Both the position numbers and the translations under genes were made by a program. Shown one piece after another: positions 35,204 to 45,352 of a stretch of 64,000 nt of DNA (the first letter of the stretch is position 1; the number at the start of each line of letters is the position of its first letter). The notes beneath the pieces were generated by a model. It worked only from the letters and a program-made list of their open reading frames with translations, was not told the DNA's origin and did no database searches. The DNA comes from Lactiplantibacillus nangangensis (GTDB lineage: Bacteria; Bacillota; Bacilli; Lactobacillales; Lactobacillaceae). Location of the stretch: contig NZ_BJDI01000001.1 in the NCBI RefSeq assembly GCF_005405065.1, forward strand, positions 186,001-250,000. The letters run 5' to 3'.

Positions 35204-37117
35204 CTAATCTTGAACCTTGGCGATTCGACCTTGCTGAATATAAACACTCAAAATCGCGATATCGGCAGGATTGACCCCACTGATCCGTGACGCTTGGGCG
35301 ATCGTCGCTGGTTGAATCTTCTTGAGTTTTTGATGGGCTTCAGTTGCAAGACCATCAATGGCATCATAGTCAATCCGATCAGGAATCTTCTTAGCTTCCA
35401 TCTTCTTCAAATGCGCAACCCGATCTTCGGCTTTCTTAATGTAGCCAGCGTATTTGATTTGGATTTCAACTTGTTCCACAATGTGGCGTTCCAATGGTTC
35501 GGCTGGTGCTGGAATGAATTTCATCAAGTCATCATACCGCACTTCTGGCCGCTTCAAGAAGTCTGAAGCCAAAACAGCATCCTTGAGTTCCCCAGAATTG
35601 TGGTCATGTAAGAACTGATTGACGTCATCGTTTGGCTTAATTCTAATCTTGCCTAAACGGTCAAGTTCATCAGAAATCGCTTGCCGTTTTGCTTCAAAGG
35701 CGGTGTAACGATCATCATCGATCAAACCAAGTTCATGCCCTTTATCCGTTAACCGTAAGTCAGCATTATCATGACGTAAAATCAACCGATATTCGGCCCG
35801 ACTCGTTAGCAAACGGTAAGGTTCGTTGGTTCCCTTAGTGACCAAGTCATCAATCATGACACCGATATAAGCGTCACTTCGCTTCAAGGTAAATTGACCT
35901 CGATCTAAGGCCCGTAACCCCGCGTTGATACCAGCCATCAAACCTTGACCAGCTGCTTCTTCGTAGCCGGAAGTCCCATTGGTTTGACCAGCCGTGTAAA
36001 GATTCTTAACCAACTTGGTTTCCAAAGTCGCTTTCAATTGATATGGCGCAACCACGTCATATTCAATGGCGTAACCGGGCCGCATCATTTCAGCGTCTTC
36101 CAAACCTTTGATCGAGTGCAAGATCCGTTGTTGCACTTCTTCAGGCATTGACGTCGATAAACCTTGGACATACCATTCATCCGTATTCCGGCCTTCTGGT
36201 TCCAAGAAGAGTTGATGCCGTTTCTTATCAGCGAAACGCACGATCTTATCTTCAATTGAAGGACAGTAGCGTGGCCCGACCCCTTCGATCACGCCAGTAA
36301 ACATTGGCGCCCGGTCAAGGTTTTCACGAATGATCTTATGAGTCGTTTCATTAGTATAGGTTAACCAGCAAGATAACTGATGCGTCAGATCCAGATAATC
36401 TTCATCCTTAGTTTCAAAACTAAAGTGATGGGGTTCTGGGTCACCGGGTTGTTCTTCCGTCACACCGTAATCGATCGTATTGCCATCAACCCGTGGTGGC
36501 GTCCCAGTCTTGAAGCGTTCGAGATCAAAGCCCAATTTTTCCAAATCGCCAGACAACTTCATGGCTGGTTGCGAGTTGTTAGGGCCGGAAGAATACATCA
36601 ATTCACCGATGATAATCTTCCCACGCGCAGCGGTCCCAGTGGTCAAAACGACACTCTTAGCACTGTAACGCGCCCCGGTATTCGTGATGACCCCTTTACA
36701 GACGCCATCTTCCACGATCAAGCCGTCCACGATGCCTTGGCGTAACGTCAAATTAGGTTCGCGTTCAATCGTATGCTTCATTTCTGAATGATAGGCATGC
36801 TTATCAGCTTGGGCCCGTAACGCACGCACTGCGGGACCTTTACCCGTATTCAACATCCGCATCTGGACGTAAGTCTTATCGATGTTGCGGCCCATTTCGC
36901 CACCTAAGGCATCAATTTCACGCACCACGATCCCTTTGGCTGGCCCCCCAACTGAGGGGTTACAAGGCATAAAAGCGACCATATCCAAATTAATGGTCAT
37001 GAGTAATGTCCGATTGCCCATCCGTGCGGCTGCTAAAGCGGCTTCGGAACCGGCATGGCCCGCGCCGACAACAATAACGTCATAGTCGCGGCCAGTATAT
37101 TCCTTTACTTCTGTCAT
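35204..37117 (-). CDS. mnmG: tRNA uridine 5-carboxymethylaminomethyl modification enzyme MnmG
   Basis: A 637-residue FAD enzyme that works with MnmE to modify the wobble uridine of certain tRNAs. The N-terminal dinucleotide-binding stretch is [20 protein letters not shown], followed by [12 protein letters not shown], the conserved GTPPRVDG, and [19 protein letters not shown]. The C-terminal helical domain contacts MnmE. It follows mnmE by 24 bases on the minus strand, and a terminator is 14 bases past the stop. The pair is a standard neighbour of the origin in Firmicutes. Confidence 0.98.
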   Translation of the reverse strand: MTEVKEYTGRDYDVIVVGAGHAGSEAALAAARMGNRTLLMTINLDMVAFMPCNPSVGGPAKGIVVREIDALGGEMGRNIDKTYVQMRMLNTGKGPAVRALRAQADKHAYHSEMKHTIEREPNLTLRQGIVDGLIVEDGVCKGVITNTGARYSAKSVVLTTGTAARGKIIIGELMYSSGPNNSQPAMKLSGDLEKLGFDLERFKTGTPPRVDGNTIDYGVTEEQPGDPEPHHFSFETKDEDYLDLTHQLSCWLTYTNETTHKIIRENLDRAPMFTGVIEGVGPRYCPSIEDKIVRFADKKRHQLFLEPEGRNTDEWYVQGLSTSMPEEVQQRILHSIKGLEDAEMMRPGYAIEYDVVAPYQLKATLETKLVKNLYTAGQTNGTSGYEEAAGQGLMAGINAGLRALDRGQFTLKRSDAYIGVMIDDLVTKGTNEPYRLLTSRAEYRLILRHDNADLRLTDKGHELGLIDDDRYTAFEAKRQAISDELDRLGKIRIKPNDDVNQFLHDHNSGELKDAVLASDFLKRPEVRYDDLMKFIPAPAEPLERHIVEQVEIQIKYAGYIKKAEDRVAHLKKMEAKKIPDRIDYDAIDGLATEAHQKLKKIQPATIAQASRISGVNPADIAILSVYIQQGRIAKVQD

Positions 37118-37141
37118 AATTCTTTCTTTCCTCCGTACCGC

Positions 37142-38533
37142 TTACTTACCCAAACAGAATTGGCTAAACAATTGGTCGATTAATTCATCTTCATAGCTAT
37201 CCCCGGTAATTTGGCCGAGAAATTCCCAACAACGCGTCATATCGATTTGAACCAAGTCCACTGGCATTCCCGCCGCGATCCCCGTTTGGACATCTTGGAG
37301 GGCCTGTTTGGCTTGATTTAACAACCCAATATGCCGGGCGTTAGTAACCATGACACTGTTCTGACTGCTTTCGATACCTTCACTAAAGAACAACTTCGCG
37401 ATCCGTTGTTCAAGTTGCTCAACACCGGCGCGTTGCAAGACTGACATGCTCAACACATCCGCGTCATCAACAAATTTTGCCAATTCAGCGCGGTCCAATT
37501 TGGCCGGCAAATCAGTTTTATTCAAAATGACAATGCGCTTGGACGACTTCGTATCCGCTAATAACGCTTCATCTTCGGCCGTCAACGGTTGGCTGTTGTC
37601 CAAAACTAGTAGGACTAAATCAGCCGCACCAATGGCTTTCCGGCTACGTTCAACCCCGATTTTTTCAACTTTATCTTCCGTATCACGAATCCCAGCAGTA
37701 TCGACTAACTTCAACGGCACCCCGCGGACGTTCACGTATTCTTCGATCACGTCCCGCGTTGTCCCGGCAACGTCGGTCACAATGGCTTTATCTTCATGTA
37801 AGAGATGGTTCAGTAAACTTGATTTACCGACGTTTGGCCGCCCGATAATGGCGGTCGCGAGGCCTTCACGCAAGACTTTCCCTTGTTTAGCCGTCGCCAA
37901 TAGCTGATCGATACTTTGGCTTACTTCAGCCGCTTTTTCTTTCAGCATCTTCGTCGTCATCGCTTCGACCGCATCATATTCCGGATAATCGATGTTCACT
38001 TCGACTTGTGCCAAGACATCTAAGATATCTTGCCGCAAATGCCGAATTAACGTGGATAGATCACCGTCTAATTGGTTCAAGGCCACTTTCATAGATTTAT
38101 CCGTTTTCGCGCGAATCAAGTCCATGACCGCTTCCGCTTGCGATAAGTCTAAACGACCGTTCAAGAAGGCTCGTTTGGTAAATTCACCAGGTTCGGCCAT
38201 CCGTGCGCCATGGCTCAAAATCAATTGTAAGATTTCGTTCGTGGCGACAAGGCCACCATGACAATTGATTTCAATAACGTCTTCACGCGTATACGTCTTA
38301 GGCGCCCGCATCACAGAAGCCATCACTTCATCAACTTCTTGTTGCGATTCAGGATCCACAATGTGTCCATAATTAATCGTATGGGATTGAACTTTGCGCA
38401 AGTTCTTCCCCTTAAAAATCTTTGCTACTACATCAAAAGTTTTATCACCGCTAATGCGAATGATAGAAATCCCACCTTCACCAGGTGGCGTCGAGATCGC
38501 CGCAATCGTGTCAAATTCCGTGGTCGCTGGCAT
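37142..38533 (-). CDS. mnmE: tRNA modification GTPase MnmE
   Basis: A 463-residue GTPase, partner of MnmG. An N-terminal folate-binding domain ([20 protein letters not shown]) is followed by a helical domain with an embedded G domain ([30 protein letters not shown]). The protein ends in CLGK, the conserved C-terminal catalytic Cys motif with Cys460. It is the first gene of the mnmE-mnmG unit; GGACTTG lies upstream of ATG 38533 as a modest ribosome site. Confidence 0.98.
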   Translation of the reverse strand: MPATTEFDTIAAISTPPGEGGISIIRISGDKTFDVVAKIFKGKNLRKVQSHTINYGHIVDPESQQEVDEVMASVMRAPKTYTREDVIEINCHGGLVATNEILQLILSHGARMAEPGEFTKRAFLNGRLDLSQAEAVMDLIRAKTDKSMKVALNQLDGDLSTLIRHLRQDILDVLAQVEVNIDYPEYDAVEAMTTKMLKEKAAEVSQSIDQLLATAKQGKVLREGLATAIIGRPNVGKSSLLNHLLHEDKAIVTDVAGTTRDVIEEYVNVRGVPLKLVDTAGIRDTEDKVEKIGVERSRKAIGAADLVLLVLDNSQPLTAEDEALLADTKSSKRIVILNKTDLPAKLDRAELAKFVDDADVLSMSVLQRAGVEQLEQRIAKLFFSEGIESSQNSVMVTNARHIGLLNQAKQALQDVQTGIAAGMPVDLVQIDMTRCWEFLGQITGDSYEDELIDQLFSQFCLGK

Positions 38534-38637
38534 AACCGATCAAGTCCTTTCTTAACGTCGTTTCAGCGTTTTACCGCCTAATACCATACCAAATTTTGCT
38601 TACAATTAGTTAACAATATGTCCCAAAATGCAGAAAA

Positions 38638-38682
38638 AAAGTGCCTAGTCCACGCCACCTTAAAGCGTGGATAAAGCACTTT
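38638..38682 (-). terminator. Terminator of jag
   Basis: AAAGTGC pairs with GCACTTT and an inner TCCACGC with GCGTGGA. On the minus strand the outer arm runs into T7. Confidence 0.88.
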
Positions 38683-38775
38683 GACTACTTTATCTAAAAG
38701 ATAAGAATGATTAACACTTACTATAATAGCACATTTTTGATTTGTCAAACGCCTGTTTGCTTCCCAAATGGCCCC

Positions 38776-39654
38776 TTATTTGCGCGCGGCAACCACGACG
38801 GCCCGATGCGGATCACGGCCTTCTGAGAACGTCGTCACGTGCCGATTATTAGCCAGTTCCGCATGAATTAATTTGCGCTCAAACGATGGCATTGGATCCA
38901 AGAAAACTTGTTTGCCAGTGGCAATGGCTTCACGAGCGGTACTCTCCGCCAACCGTTCCAAAGTTTCCTCGCGGCGTTCCCGATAATCGTCGACATCTAA
39001 CACCACGTTCACGTGCGAAGCGCCATGATGATTCATGTAGACTTGCGCCAAATCTTGTAAGGCGTTGATCGTGCGGCCATGCTTGCCGATCAAAAGACCT
39101 TGCTTAGCCGTGTCAAAATTCAAGGTGGCATAGCGATTGCCAAAATCAACATCCAAGTCTGCGGTGATGCCTAATTGTTTCACAACTTCGAGTAAGTACG
39201 CGCTCAGATCACGAACGGCCTGTTCATTAGCTGCCTGCCGCGCCGCAATTTGTTCTGGCGTGCGTTCTGGAGCGGCAGGAGCGGCACTGGCAGTCGAATT
39301 AACAACTGGTTGTGCTGATTTTGGTGTTGGTGTCGCAGTTGATTTTGCTGTGACCGTTTTTTTGGGCCGGGCGGCTGCCGACTTCGGCGCAGCAGCACTG
39401 ACCGCTGATTTAGCCGGCGCTACCGAAGCGGCGGCGCTAGTGGCCGACTTTGCCACTGGCGCTGCCGTTGACCGTGGTGCGGCCGCTTGCGGTTTGAGCG
39501 TTAAGCGAACTTGTGCCGCCTGCCTGCCGATGCCTAAAAAGCCTTTCTTAGGTTCCGCGACCACTTCAACTTCGACTTGATCACGGGTTAATTTCAATTG
39601 TTTTAAACCAGCCGCCGTAGCAGCTGCGACGGTATTACCTTCAAATACTGTCAT
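38776..39654 (-). CDS. jag: Jag/KhpB RNA-binding protein
   Basis: A 292-residue protein in three parts. A Jag-N domain (residues ~1-55, EPKKGFLGIGRQAAQVRL) is followed by a linker of about 95 residues made almost wholly of Ala, Ser, Pro, Thr and Lys. The C-terminal KH domain (LIGKHGRTINALQDLAQVYM) and R3H domain (HAELANNRHVTTFSEG) bind RNA. KhpB proteins act with KhpA on cell elongation. It is downstream of yidC, but a terminator and a long hairpin lie in the 375-base gap, so it may have its own promoter. Confidence 0.95.
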   Translation of the reverse strand: MTVFEGNTVAAATAAGLKQLKLTRDQVEVEVVAEPKKGFLGIGRQAAQVRLTLKPQAAAPRSTAAPVAKSATSAAASVAPAKSAVSAAAPKSAAARPKKTVTAKSTATPTPKSAQPVVNSTASAAPAAPERTPEQIAARQAANEQAVRDLSAYLLEVVKQLGITADLDVDFGNRYATLNFDTAKQGLLIGKHGRTINALQDLAQVYMNHHGASHVNVVLDVDDYRERREETLERLAESTAREAIATGKQVFLDPMPSFERKLIHAELANNRHVTTFSEGRDPHRAVVVAARK

Positions 39655-39896
39655 GCGATTTCCTCCTCGATAAAAATACCTAGGTTCATTATAGCATTAC
39701 ACCGTAGTGGGCGGGAATTCGGGGCGTATTTGCGACTTGTTGGGAGTTTTGACTATAAAATTACGGCTAAATTGGAGAACCGTCGTTATTGACTGAATAG
39801 TAAAAATAGATGCTATATGTATACTGATTTGGATTTCGTTAGGCGTCCTCCTCACAATTTTATAGCCGAAACGTGTTCGGCCAACCTGCGTCCTCC

Positions 39897-39957
39897 GCAT
39901 AGCCTAGCCAGTTAACCACTCGGAAAATCGCCGAGTAATTAACTGGCTAGGCTATGC
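39897..39957. repeat. Long near-perfect hairpin between yidC and jag
   Basis: GCATAGCCTAGCCAGTTAA pairs perfectly with its complement at 39939-39957 (19 bp). A 2x2 internal loop follows, then ACTCGG pairs with CCGAGT around AAAATCG. No T-run follows on either strand, so it is not an ordinary terminator. It could be an RNA processing site or a mobile palindromic repeat. Confidence 0.8.
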
Positions 39958-39990
39958 TCGGAAGCAACCCGGTTGACCTCACACTCTTGC

Positions 39991-40020
39991 AAAAAAAAAG
40001 ACCCACCACATGGGCAGGTC
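39991..40020 (-). terminator. Terminator after yidC
   Basis: On the minus strand GACCTGCC pairs with GGTGGGTC (two G-T pairs), followed by nine T. Confidence 0.8.
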
Positions 40021-40029
40021 CATTTGTAT

Positions 40030-40863
40030 TTAACGTTTATGATTCCGAATCGCACGCTTTTTGGCTCTTTCAATGTTACGTACTCGGTCACGTTCTTTGG
40101 CCTTCTTCTCAGCCCGTTCACGATTAATCTTGAAGGGGTTTTGAAGTAATAAGGTCTGACCAACTTGGAACGCGTTAGAAATAACCCAGTATAACGACAA
40201 CGCGGATGGCACGTTGATGGCAGTAATCAAAATGACTAATGGCATCAAGTACGTCATCGAAGTCGTCATCCCATTTTGCTCTGGTTGCGACTTCATCGAC
40301 AACCATGAACTAGCAAACGTGAATAACGCCGCTAAGATCGGCAAAACGTAATACGGATCTTTGCTCCCAAGTTGTAACCATAAGAATGACCCAGTCTTCA
40401 ACGCTTGAGTCCGCCAAATAGCTTGGTATAAGGCAATCAAAACTGGCATTTGAACTAGCAACGGCAACATGCTGGCCATCGGATGAACGCCATGTGCTGC
40501 ATATAGCTTTTTCATCTCGGCTTGAAGCTTTTGTTGCGTTTCCATATCGCGTGATGAATATTGCTTTTGTAAAGCTTTCATCTGCGGTTGGATTTCTTGC
40601 ATCGCAACCATGCTCCGAGTTTGGAAGATCATCAACGGTAAGATGATGACCCGGATAATCAACGTAAACGCGATAATCCCAAGTCCATAACTATGACCAA
40701 ACAAGTTTGATAGCCAAATAATCGCCCGTGAGAAATTCAAGATGATCAAGCCATCCCAAAACCCGGTACTCTTATCCGTGATTGGGGTATTGCTACACCC
40801 ACTCAAAACTAGCACTAAAGCTAGTACGGCCAGCATTGCCAGTATTTTTCTGTACTTTTTCAA
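40030..40863 (-). CDS. yidC: Membrane protein insertase YidC (lipoprotein type)
   Basis: A 277-residue insertase that helps membrane proteins fold into the bilayer. A lipoprotein signal peptide ends at the lipobox LSGC, with Cys23 as the lipid-anchored residue. About five membrane segments follow, with the hydrophilic-groove region ILPLMIFQTRSMVAMQ, and the C-terminus is very basic (ERAEKKAKERDRVRNIERAK). The start is TTG 40863 with GAGGA upstream. It follows rnpA by 15 bases, the usual origin-proximal order. Confidence 0.96.
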   Translation of the reverse strand: MKKYRKILAMLAVLALVLVLSGCSNTPITDKSTGFWDGLIILNFSRAIIWLSNLFGHSYGLGIIAFTLIIRVIILPLMIFQTRSMVAMQEIQPQMKALQKQYSSRDMETQQKLQAEMKKLYAAHGVHPMASMLPLLVQMPVLIALYQAIWRTQALKTGSFLWLQLGSKDPYYVLPILAALFTFASSWLSMKSQPEQNGMTTSMTYLMPLVILITAINVPSALSLYWVISNAFQVGQTLLLQNPFKINRERAEKKAKERDRVRNIERAKKRAIRNHKR

Positions 40864-40878
40864 ACGAATGTCCTCACT

Positions 40879-41223
40879 TTAATCATTGTCCAGCAGGTGC
40901 GCTAGCTTTAGCGCATGGCTAAGATAAGCTTTGGTTTCGGCTTGCGACTTACCAGCAACGGTTGGTCGGGCAATGACGAGGAAGTCCGCATCTTGTTTAA
41001 GTTGCGGTTTCAACTCGGTGATTGATTGCCGAATCCGGCGCTTCACCCAATTACGAGCGACCGCATTCCCAATCTTTTTACCGACTGAGATGCCGACCCG
41101 AAAATGTGGTTGCTCCGGTTTATCCAAAACGTAAATGACAAATTGACGATTGGCATACGAGTTGCGGGTCTCAAAAACATGCTGAAACTCAGTTTCTTTT
41201 TTTACCCGATATGATTTTCGCAT
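40879..41223 (-). CDS. rnpA: Ribonuclease P protein component
   Basis: A 114-residue basic protein that assists RNase P RNA in trimming tRNA 5' ends. The signature is GNAVARNWVKRRIRQSI; the N-terminus is MRKSYRVKKETEFQHVF. The ribosome site before ATG 41223 is weak (GGAGATGG). It lies downstream of rpmH across a gap that carries two hairpins. Confidence 0.96.
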   Translation of the reverse strand: MRKSYRVKKETEFQHVFETRNSYANRQFVIYVLDKPEQPHFRVGISVGKKIGNAVARNWVKRRIRQSITELKPQLKQDADFLVIARPTVAGKSQAETKAYLSHALKLAHLLDND

Positions 41224-41274
41224 AATCCATCTCCATGTGTGCGCTCAAGCTAACCTGAGCGAATTGCTACACAA

Positions 41275-41336
41275 CTTTACAGTCCTGAACGATGAGGTCC
41301 AGGACTGTAAAGAAAAAGCCACTGATTATCAGTGGC
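41275..41336 (-). terminator. Two hairpins between rpmH and rnpA
   Basis: On the minus strand GCCACTGA pairs with TCAGTGGC (41318-41336) with TTTTT after it, directly at the rpmH stop. A second 13-bp stem, CTTTACAGTCCTG with its complement, covers 41275-41312. The first is a good terminator that should limit read-through into rnpA; the second could modulate it. Confidence 0.85.
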
Positions 41337-41471
41337 CTATGCAGACAATACTTTTCTGCCTCGTTGGCGTCGACGGGCTAACACTTTACGGCCATTGCTG
41401 GTGCTCATCCGTTTGCGGAAACCATGGACACGTTGCCGATGCCGCTTCTTTGGTTGGTAAGTTCTCTTCAT
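41337..41471 (-). CDS. rpmH: 50S ribosomal protein L34
   Basis: A 44-residue, strongly basic protein ([20 protein letters not shown], then [15 protein letters not shown]) that is the smallest 50S subunit protein. GGAGG lies seven bases before ATG 41471; an adjacent in-frame ATG at 41474 is nearer to it. It marks one flank of oriC and reads away from dnaA. Confidence 0.97.
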   Translation of the reverse strand: MKRTYQPKKRHRQRVHGFRKRMSTSNGRKVLARRRQRGRKVLSA

Positions 41472-41474
41472 CAT

Positions 41475-41977
41475 GACACCTCCTTCTCTATAATGACATG
41501 AATCAATTCGATTAAGTCGTTATTTTCAAAACGCAGTCTAAACCTAAACGCATTTCCTGAATACTATAGCATAGATTGTCAATTTTGAAAACCACGAAAT
41601 TTATTTCTTCTTATAGGATCGCTCAAAACTGACGCGAAAATTTTGGGCATGACGCTGTGGATTGACCGTGCAGCATTTTCGACCGTCCCCAAATTGTGCA
41701 CAGGCTTATCGACAAAATGACAGCCTGTGATTTAGTTATCCACAAGGGTCTTTTTGAGTGTGTATAACTCCTAGAGATGCTGCTATATCAAGCTCGATTT
41801 CGAACGCACTGCTGTGCATAACTTGTTTAAAAATAAAATTAGTCACTTTTTCATCTAGTTGTGGATAACCTTAAAAACAACTTGTGATTTATTTTTATCT
41901 TCCCTTGTCCACTTGTGGAAAACTCAAGTTGTTCATGCTAGAATAGAATTACGTTTTTTAAGAAAAGGGGTATCCAC
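41475..41977. promoter_or_regulatory. oriC: oriC, upstream part: rpmH-dnaA intergenic with DnaA boxes
   Basis: A 503-base AT-rich gap carries DnaA boxes TTATCCACA at 41736-41744, its reverse complement at 41860-41868 and TGTGGAAAA at 41914-41922. Near matches are TTATCGACA (41706-41714) and TTGTCCACT (41905-41913). The last two boxes, at 41905-41922, are back to back. It also holds the dnaA promoter and probably autoregulation sites. This is the incA-like half of a bipartite origin. Confidence 0.9.
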
Positions 41978-43339
41978 GTGCTGGACCGTAATGACTTATG
42001 GAATATCATTAAGTTCTCCATGAAAGGTGATCTTTCATCGATCACTTTCCAGACGTTTGTCGAGCCGGCGAAACCACTCCAACTTAATAATTTACAGATG
42101 ACAATTGAAGTTCCTACAAAATTGCATCGTGATTATTGGGAAAATAACTTGGCCGCAAAATTTACGGATTATGCCTTCCAAGCTACGAACGAGCAGATTA
42201 CGCCAGTGATGATAACTGAAGAAGAACGTCAGCAGCTTACGAAAAACTCGCAAGCGACTACCGGTAACGTTGCTGCTGGTGAAACCACCACTGCAACTAC
42301 CCCCACATTTATGCGGGAAACGAAACTCAACCCAAAATATACATTTGAAAGCTTCGTCATTGGTAAGGGTAACCAAATGGCGCATGCTGCGGCGTTAGTC
42401 GTGTCCGAAGAACCGGGCACTATGTATAATCCGTTGTTTTTCTATGGGGGCGTCGGGTTAGGTAAAACCCACTTGATGCACGCTATTGGTAACAAATTAT
42501 TAGAGACCGACCCGAATAGCAAGGTTAAATACGTGACGAGTGAAGCTTTCACCAATGATTTGATCAACGCCATCCAAACGGGGACGCAAGAATCATTTCG
42601 TGAAGAGTATCGAAACGTTGATCTCCTGTTGGTCGATGATATTCAATTCTTTGCTAATAAGGAAGCAACTCAAGAAGAGTTCTTCCATACTTTTAATGCT
42701 TTATATGAAGACGATAAACAAATCGTCCTCACTTCTGATCGACTCCCCAACGAGATACCAAAGCTGCAAGATCGCTTAGTATCACGGTTTAAGTGGGGCT
42801 TGTCCGTTGATATCACGCCACCCGATCTCGAAACTCGGATTGCGATTTTGCGGAACAAAGCTGATTTAGAAGGCATCGACATTCCCGATGACACCCTAAG
42901 TTACATCGCGGGTCAAATCGACTCCAATGTGCGGGAACTTGAAGGGGCCTTGGCGCGGGTCCAAGCTTACTCACGCTTAAATAATTCACCAATCACCACG
43001 AGTTTAGTGGCTGACGCGTTGAAGAGCCTCAATCTGAGCAACAAATTGTCGGAAGTTTCCATTCCGGTCATTCAGGAAAAAGTTGCGAAGTACTATCACG
43101 TCACCATGGCTGAGTTGAAGGGTAAAAAGCGTAACAAACAGATTGTCACGCCGCGTCAAATCGCGATGTATTTATCCCGCGAATTGACGGACAGCTCGTT
43201 ACCACGGATCGGGAATGAATTTGGCGGTAAAGATCATACGACCGTCATTCACGCCTACGATAAAATCTCGGCAGCGCTAAAAAACGACCCCGATCTCCAA
43301 CAAGCGATCGGTGATTTGAAAAGTCAGCTCAAAGCGTAG
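41978..43339 (+). CDS. dnaA: Chromosomal replication initiator DnaA
   Basis: A 453-residue AAA+ initiator. The N-terminal domain is followed by a variable Thr/Ala-rich linker (residues ~75-110), then the ATPase with Walker [11 protein letters not shown] and Walker [10 protein letters not shown], and a C-terminal DnaA-box-binding domain ([15 protein letters not shown]). Translation starts at GTG 41978 with AAAAGGGG seven bases upstream. DnaA boxes flank it on both sides, as in Bacillus. Confidence 0.99.
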   Translation: MLDRNDLWNIIKFSMKGDLSSITFQTFVEPAKPLQLNNLQMTIEVPTKLHRDYWENNLAAKFTDYAFQATNEQITPVMITEEERQQLTKNSQATTGNVAAGETTTATTPTFMRETKLNPKYTFESFVIGKGNQMAHAAALVVSEEPGTMYNPLFFYGGVGLGKTHLMHAIGNKLLETDPNSKVKYVTSEAFTNDLINAIQTGTQESFREEYRNVDLLLVDDIQFFANKEATQEEFFHTFNALYEDDKQIVLTSDRLPNEIPKLQDRLVSRFKWGLSVDITPPDLETRIAILRNKADLEGIDIPDDTLSYIAGQIDSNVRELEGALARVQAYSRLNNSPITTSLVADALKSLNLSNKLSEVSIPVIQEKVAKYYHVTMAELKGKKRNKQIVTPRQIAMYLSRELTDSSLPRIGNEFGGKDHTTVIHAYDKISAALKNDPDLQQAIGDLKSQLKA

Positions 43340-43485
43340 TGTGGATAAAATTGCCTAAGTCCAAAAGTTTTCCACAACTTATGCACATGTGGAAAACTCG
43401 ACAGGGCTAGGATTCAATAAACTTTTCCACATTACCCACCGCTCTACTATTACTACGAACTTTAAGATCTTAATTTAAGTTATAG
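43340..43485. promoter_or_regulatory. oriC: oriC, unwinding part: DnaA boxes, DnaA-trios and AT-rich element
   Basis: The dnaA-dnaN gap holds four DnaA boxes: TGTGGATAA (43340), TTTTCCACA (43368), TGTGGAAAA (43388) and TTTTCCACA (43423). About 12 bases after the last box is CTACTATTACTA (43444-43455), which reads 3'-GAT-GAT-AAT-GAT on the other strand. That matches the DnaA-trio strand-separation element described in Bacillus. An AT-rich stretch (to 43485) follows as the likely first melted DNA. Confidence 0.88.
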
Positions 43486-43516
43486 ACGCGCATCACGAAA
43501 AAGAGAGGATTTAGTT

Positions 43517-44656
43517 ATGAAGTTCACGATTAATCGATCTGCATTTATTAAAGAATTAACTAACGTCCAACGTGCCATTTCATCAAAGACGACCATTCCA
43601 ATTTTGACTGGGTTAAAATTAGATGTGGCCACTGAAGGCATTACCTTAACTGGTAGCGACGCTGATATCTCCATTGAAACCACGATTCCAGCTGATGATG
43701 ACAACAATACGTTAGTCGTTGAAGATGCTGGTTCCATCGTTTTACCAGCCCGTTTCTTCAGTGAAATCGTAAAAAAACTACCCGAAGATACCATGACTGT
43801 TGCCGTTACAGACGGTTTTCAAACACAAATCACGTCTGGCGCCGCATCATTCACGATCAACGGTCTTGATCCAGAAAATTATCCGCATTTACCAGAGATC
43901 GATACGACGAATACCATCACGTTAGCTGGAGATGTGTTCAAAGAATTGATTGGTCAAACCGTTATCGCGGTTTCCAACCAAGAAAGTCGCCCGATTTTAA
44001 CTGGGGTTCATTTTATTTTGGCTGATGGTGAATTTTTGGCGGTCGCGACCGATTCACACCGGTTAAGTCAACGTAAGATCAAGTTGCCAGAAGCCAATAA
44101 CGCCAACTATGACGTGATTATTCCTGGGAAGAGTTTAACTGAATTGTCCCGGATGATCGGCGATGATAATCCCGACGTTCAAATGCGATTATCTGAAAAC
44201 CAAGTCTTGTTCGTGTTAGGTCACACATCATTCTATTCACGGTTGTTGGAAGGTAACTATCCCGATACATCGCGGTTAATTCCAAAAGAATCCAACACGA
44301 CGGTTGAAATTGAAGCGCCAGCATTATCCGCGGCCATTGAACGGGCTTCTTTACTTTCACATGAAAGTCGGAATAACGTGGTTCGGTTCTCAGTCAATCC
44401 AACCGACAAGACGATTACGATTTTTGGTAACTCACCAGATGTTGGTGAAGTGACCGAACAGTTGCAACCAGCCGAATTAGACGGTGATGAACTTGAAATT
44501 TCGTTCAACCCGGACTACATGAAAGAAGCTTTGCGGTCATTCGGGCAAGCGATGATCAAGATTTCGTTTACCATGGCTTTGCGGCCATTCACCTTGGTGC
44601 CAACTGAAGAAGGCGAAAACTTTATCCAGTTGATCACCCCAGTGCGGACGTTCTAA
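43517..44656 (+). CDS. dnaN: DNA polymerase III beta sliding clamp
   Basis: A 379-residue clamp subunit with three repeated domains and the C-terminal LITPVRTF ending typical of the family. It tethers the replicative polymerase to DNA and binds partner proteins through its hydrophobic cleft. AGAGAGG lies upstream of ATG 43517. A terminator follows, so it is separate from the yaaA-recF-gyrB unit. Confidence 0.99.
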   Translation: MKFTINRSAFIKELTNVQRAISSKTTIPILTGLKLDVATEGITLTGSDADISIETTIPADDDNNTLVVEDAGSIVLPARFFSEIVKKLPEDTMTVAVTDGFQTQITSGAASFTINGLDPENYPHLPEIDTTNTITLAGDVFKELIGQTVIAVSNQESRPILTGVHFILADGEFLAVATDSHRLSQRKIKLPEANNANYDVIIPGKSLTELSRMIGDDNPDVQMRLSENQVLFVLGHTSFYSRLLEGNYPDTSRLIPKESNTTVEIEAPALSAAIERASLLSHESRNNVVRFSVNPTDKTITIFGNSPDVGEVTEQLQPAELDGDELEISFNPDYMKEALRSFGQAMIKISFTMALRPFTLVPTEEGENFIQLITPVRTF

Positions 44657-44685
44657 AGCAACTGAATAAATATTCAATTACGCTC

Positions 44686-44726
44686 AAAAGGGCCCGTGAT
44701 TCCAAGTGAATCACGGGCCCTTTTTT
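44686..44726 (+). terminator. Terminator of dnaN
   Basis: A perfect 17-bp stem (AAAAGGGCCCGTGATTC with its complement) has a 5-base loop and a T-run. Confidence 0.95.
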
Positions 44727-45244
44727 AGATTAGCACATCGCTTGGATTGCTGATGCTTACTGGAATTAAGGTTTGATATAACTTTTAAAGTTACAAGTTG
44801 GCACGCTGAAATTTGATTTTATACAAATTAGCTTTTTCCCTGATCACTCAGCAGCGATTAACTGCGTTTGAAGTTGTCACTATCGGAGCGTTATGTTCAG
44901 TTGACGGCCGTTCTAGTTATCGATACAGGATTGGCCCTGTGAGCCAACGAAAGACGGTCTAAGCGATTCTAGCCTGCAATTTGACTAAAGACACCGACGT
45001 AAAATTAGCGTTGTTAGTGGTGCTCATAATGGGGCGTTACCGCCTAAAACCTGACTGGGCTTTTGGCAAAAGTGGGCGTTACTGACAATGATGTCTCGAT
45101 TTTGCGAACTTTTGACGCGAAAAATCAGCCGATTTCGCGAAAATGCGTAAATATTTCGAATTCTAGCAAATTTACCCGGGGGTAAGTACCCCGACATTAG
45201 TTTTGCTCAAATCGGCTTAAATGAGCTCTCAACGCCGTTATAAA
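44727..45244. other. Gene-free gap between dnaN and yaaA
   Basis: No credible gene. Two minor hairpins are present: CGCGAAA with TTTCGCG (45116-45139) and GGGGTA with TACCCC (45179-45192). It is longer than expected for this position. Confidence 0.5.
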
Positions 45245-45283
45245 TTGAATTCTTAATTAAAAACAGGTATAATATAACCTGTT
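45245..45283 (+). promoter_or_regulatory. Promoter of yaaA-recF-gyrB with inverted repeat over the -10
   Basis: TTGAAT (45245-45250), 17 bases, TATAAT (45268-45273) is a strong vegetative promoter. AACAGGT (45262-45268) and ACCTGTT (45277-45283) form an inverted repeat around the -10 box, so a repressor could block it. Confidence 0.75.
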
Positions 45284-45352
45284 GAGGAGTGTGTAAAAAC
45301 ACTCGGCACAGACGTTTGATAGCTTGTAATGAAAAGTTAGGCAGGTGACATT

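Noticed and set aside
35294-36745. Plus-strand frames of 67-121 residues opposite mnmG
   Set aside because: Antisense shadows of a fully conserved tRNA-modification gene.
39137-39580. 147-residue Ala-rich frame opposite jag
   Set aside because: It is the antisense of the Ala/Ser/Pro linker of jag, which is free of stops on both strands.
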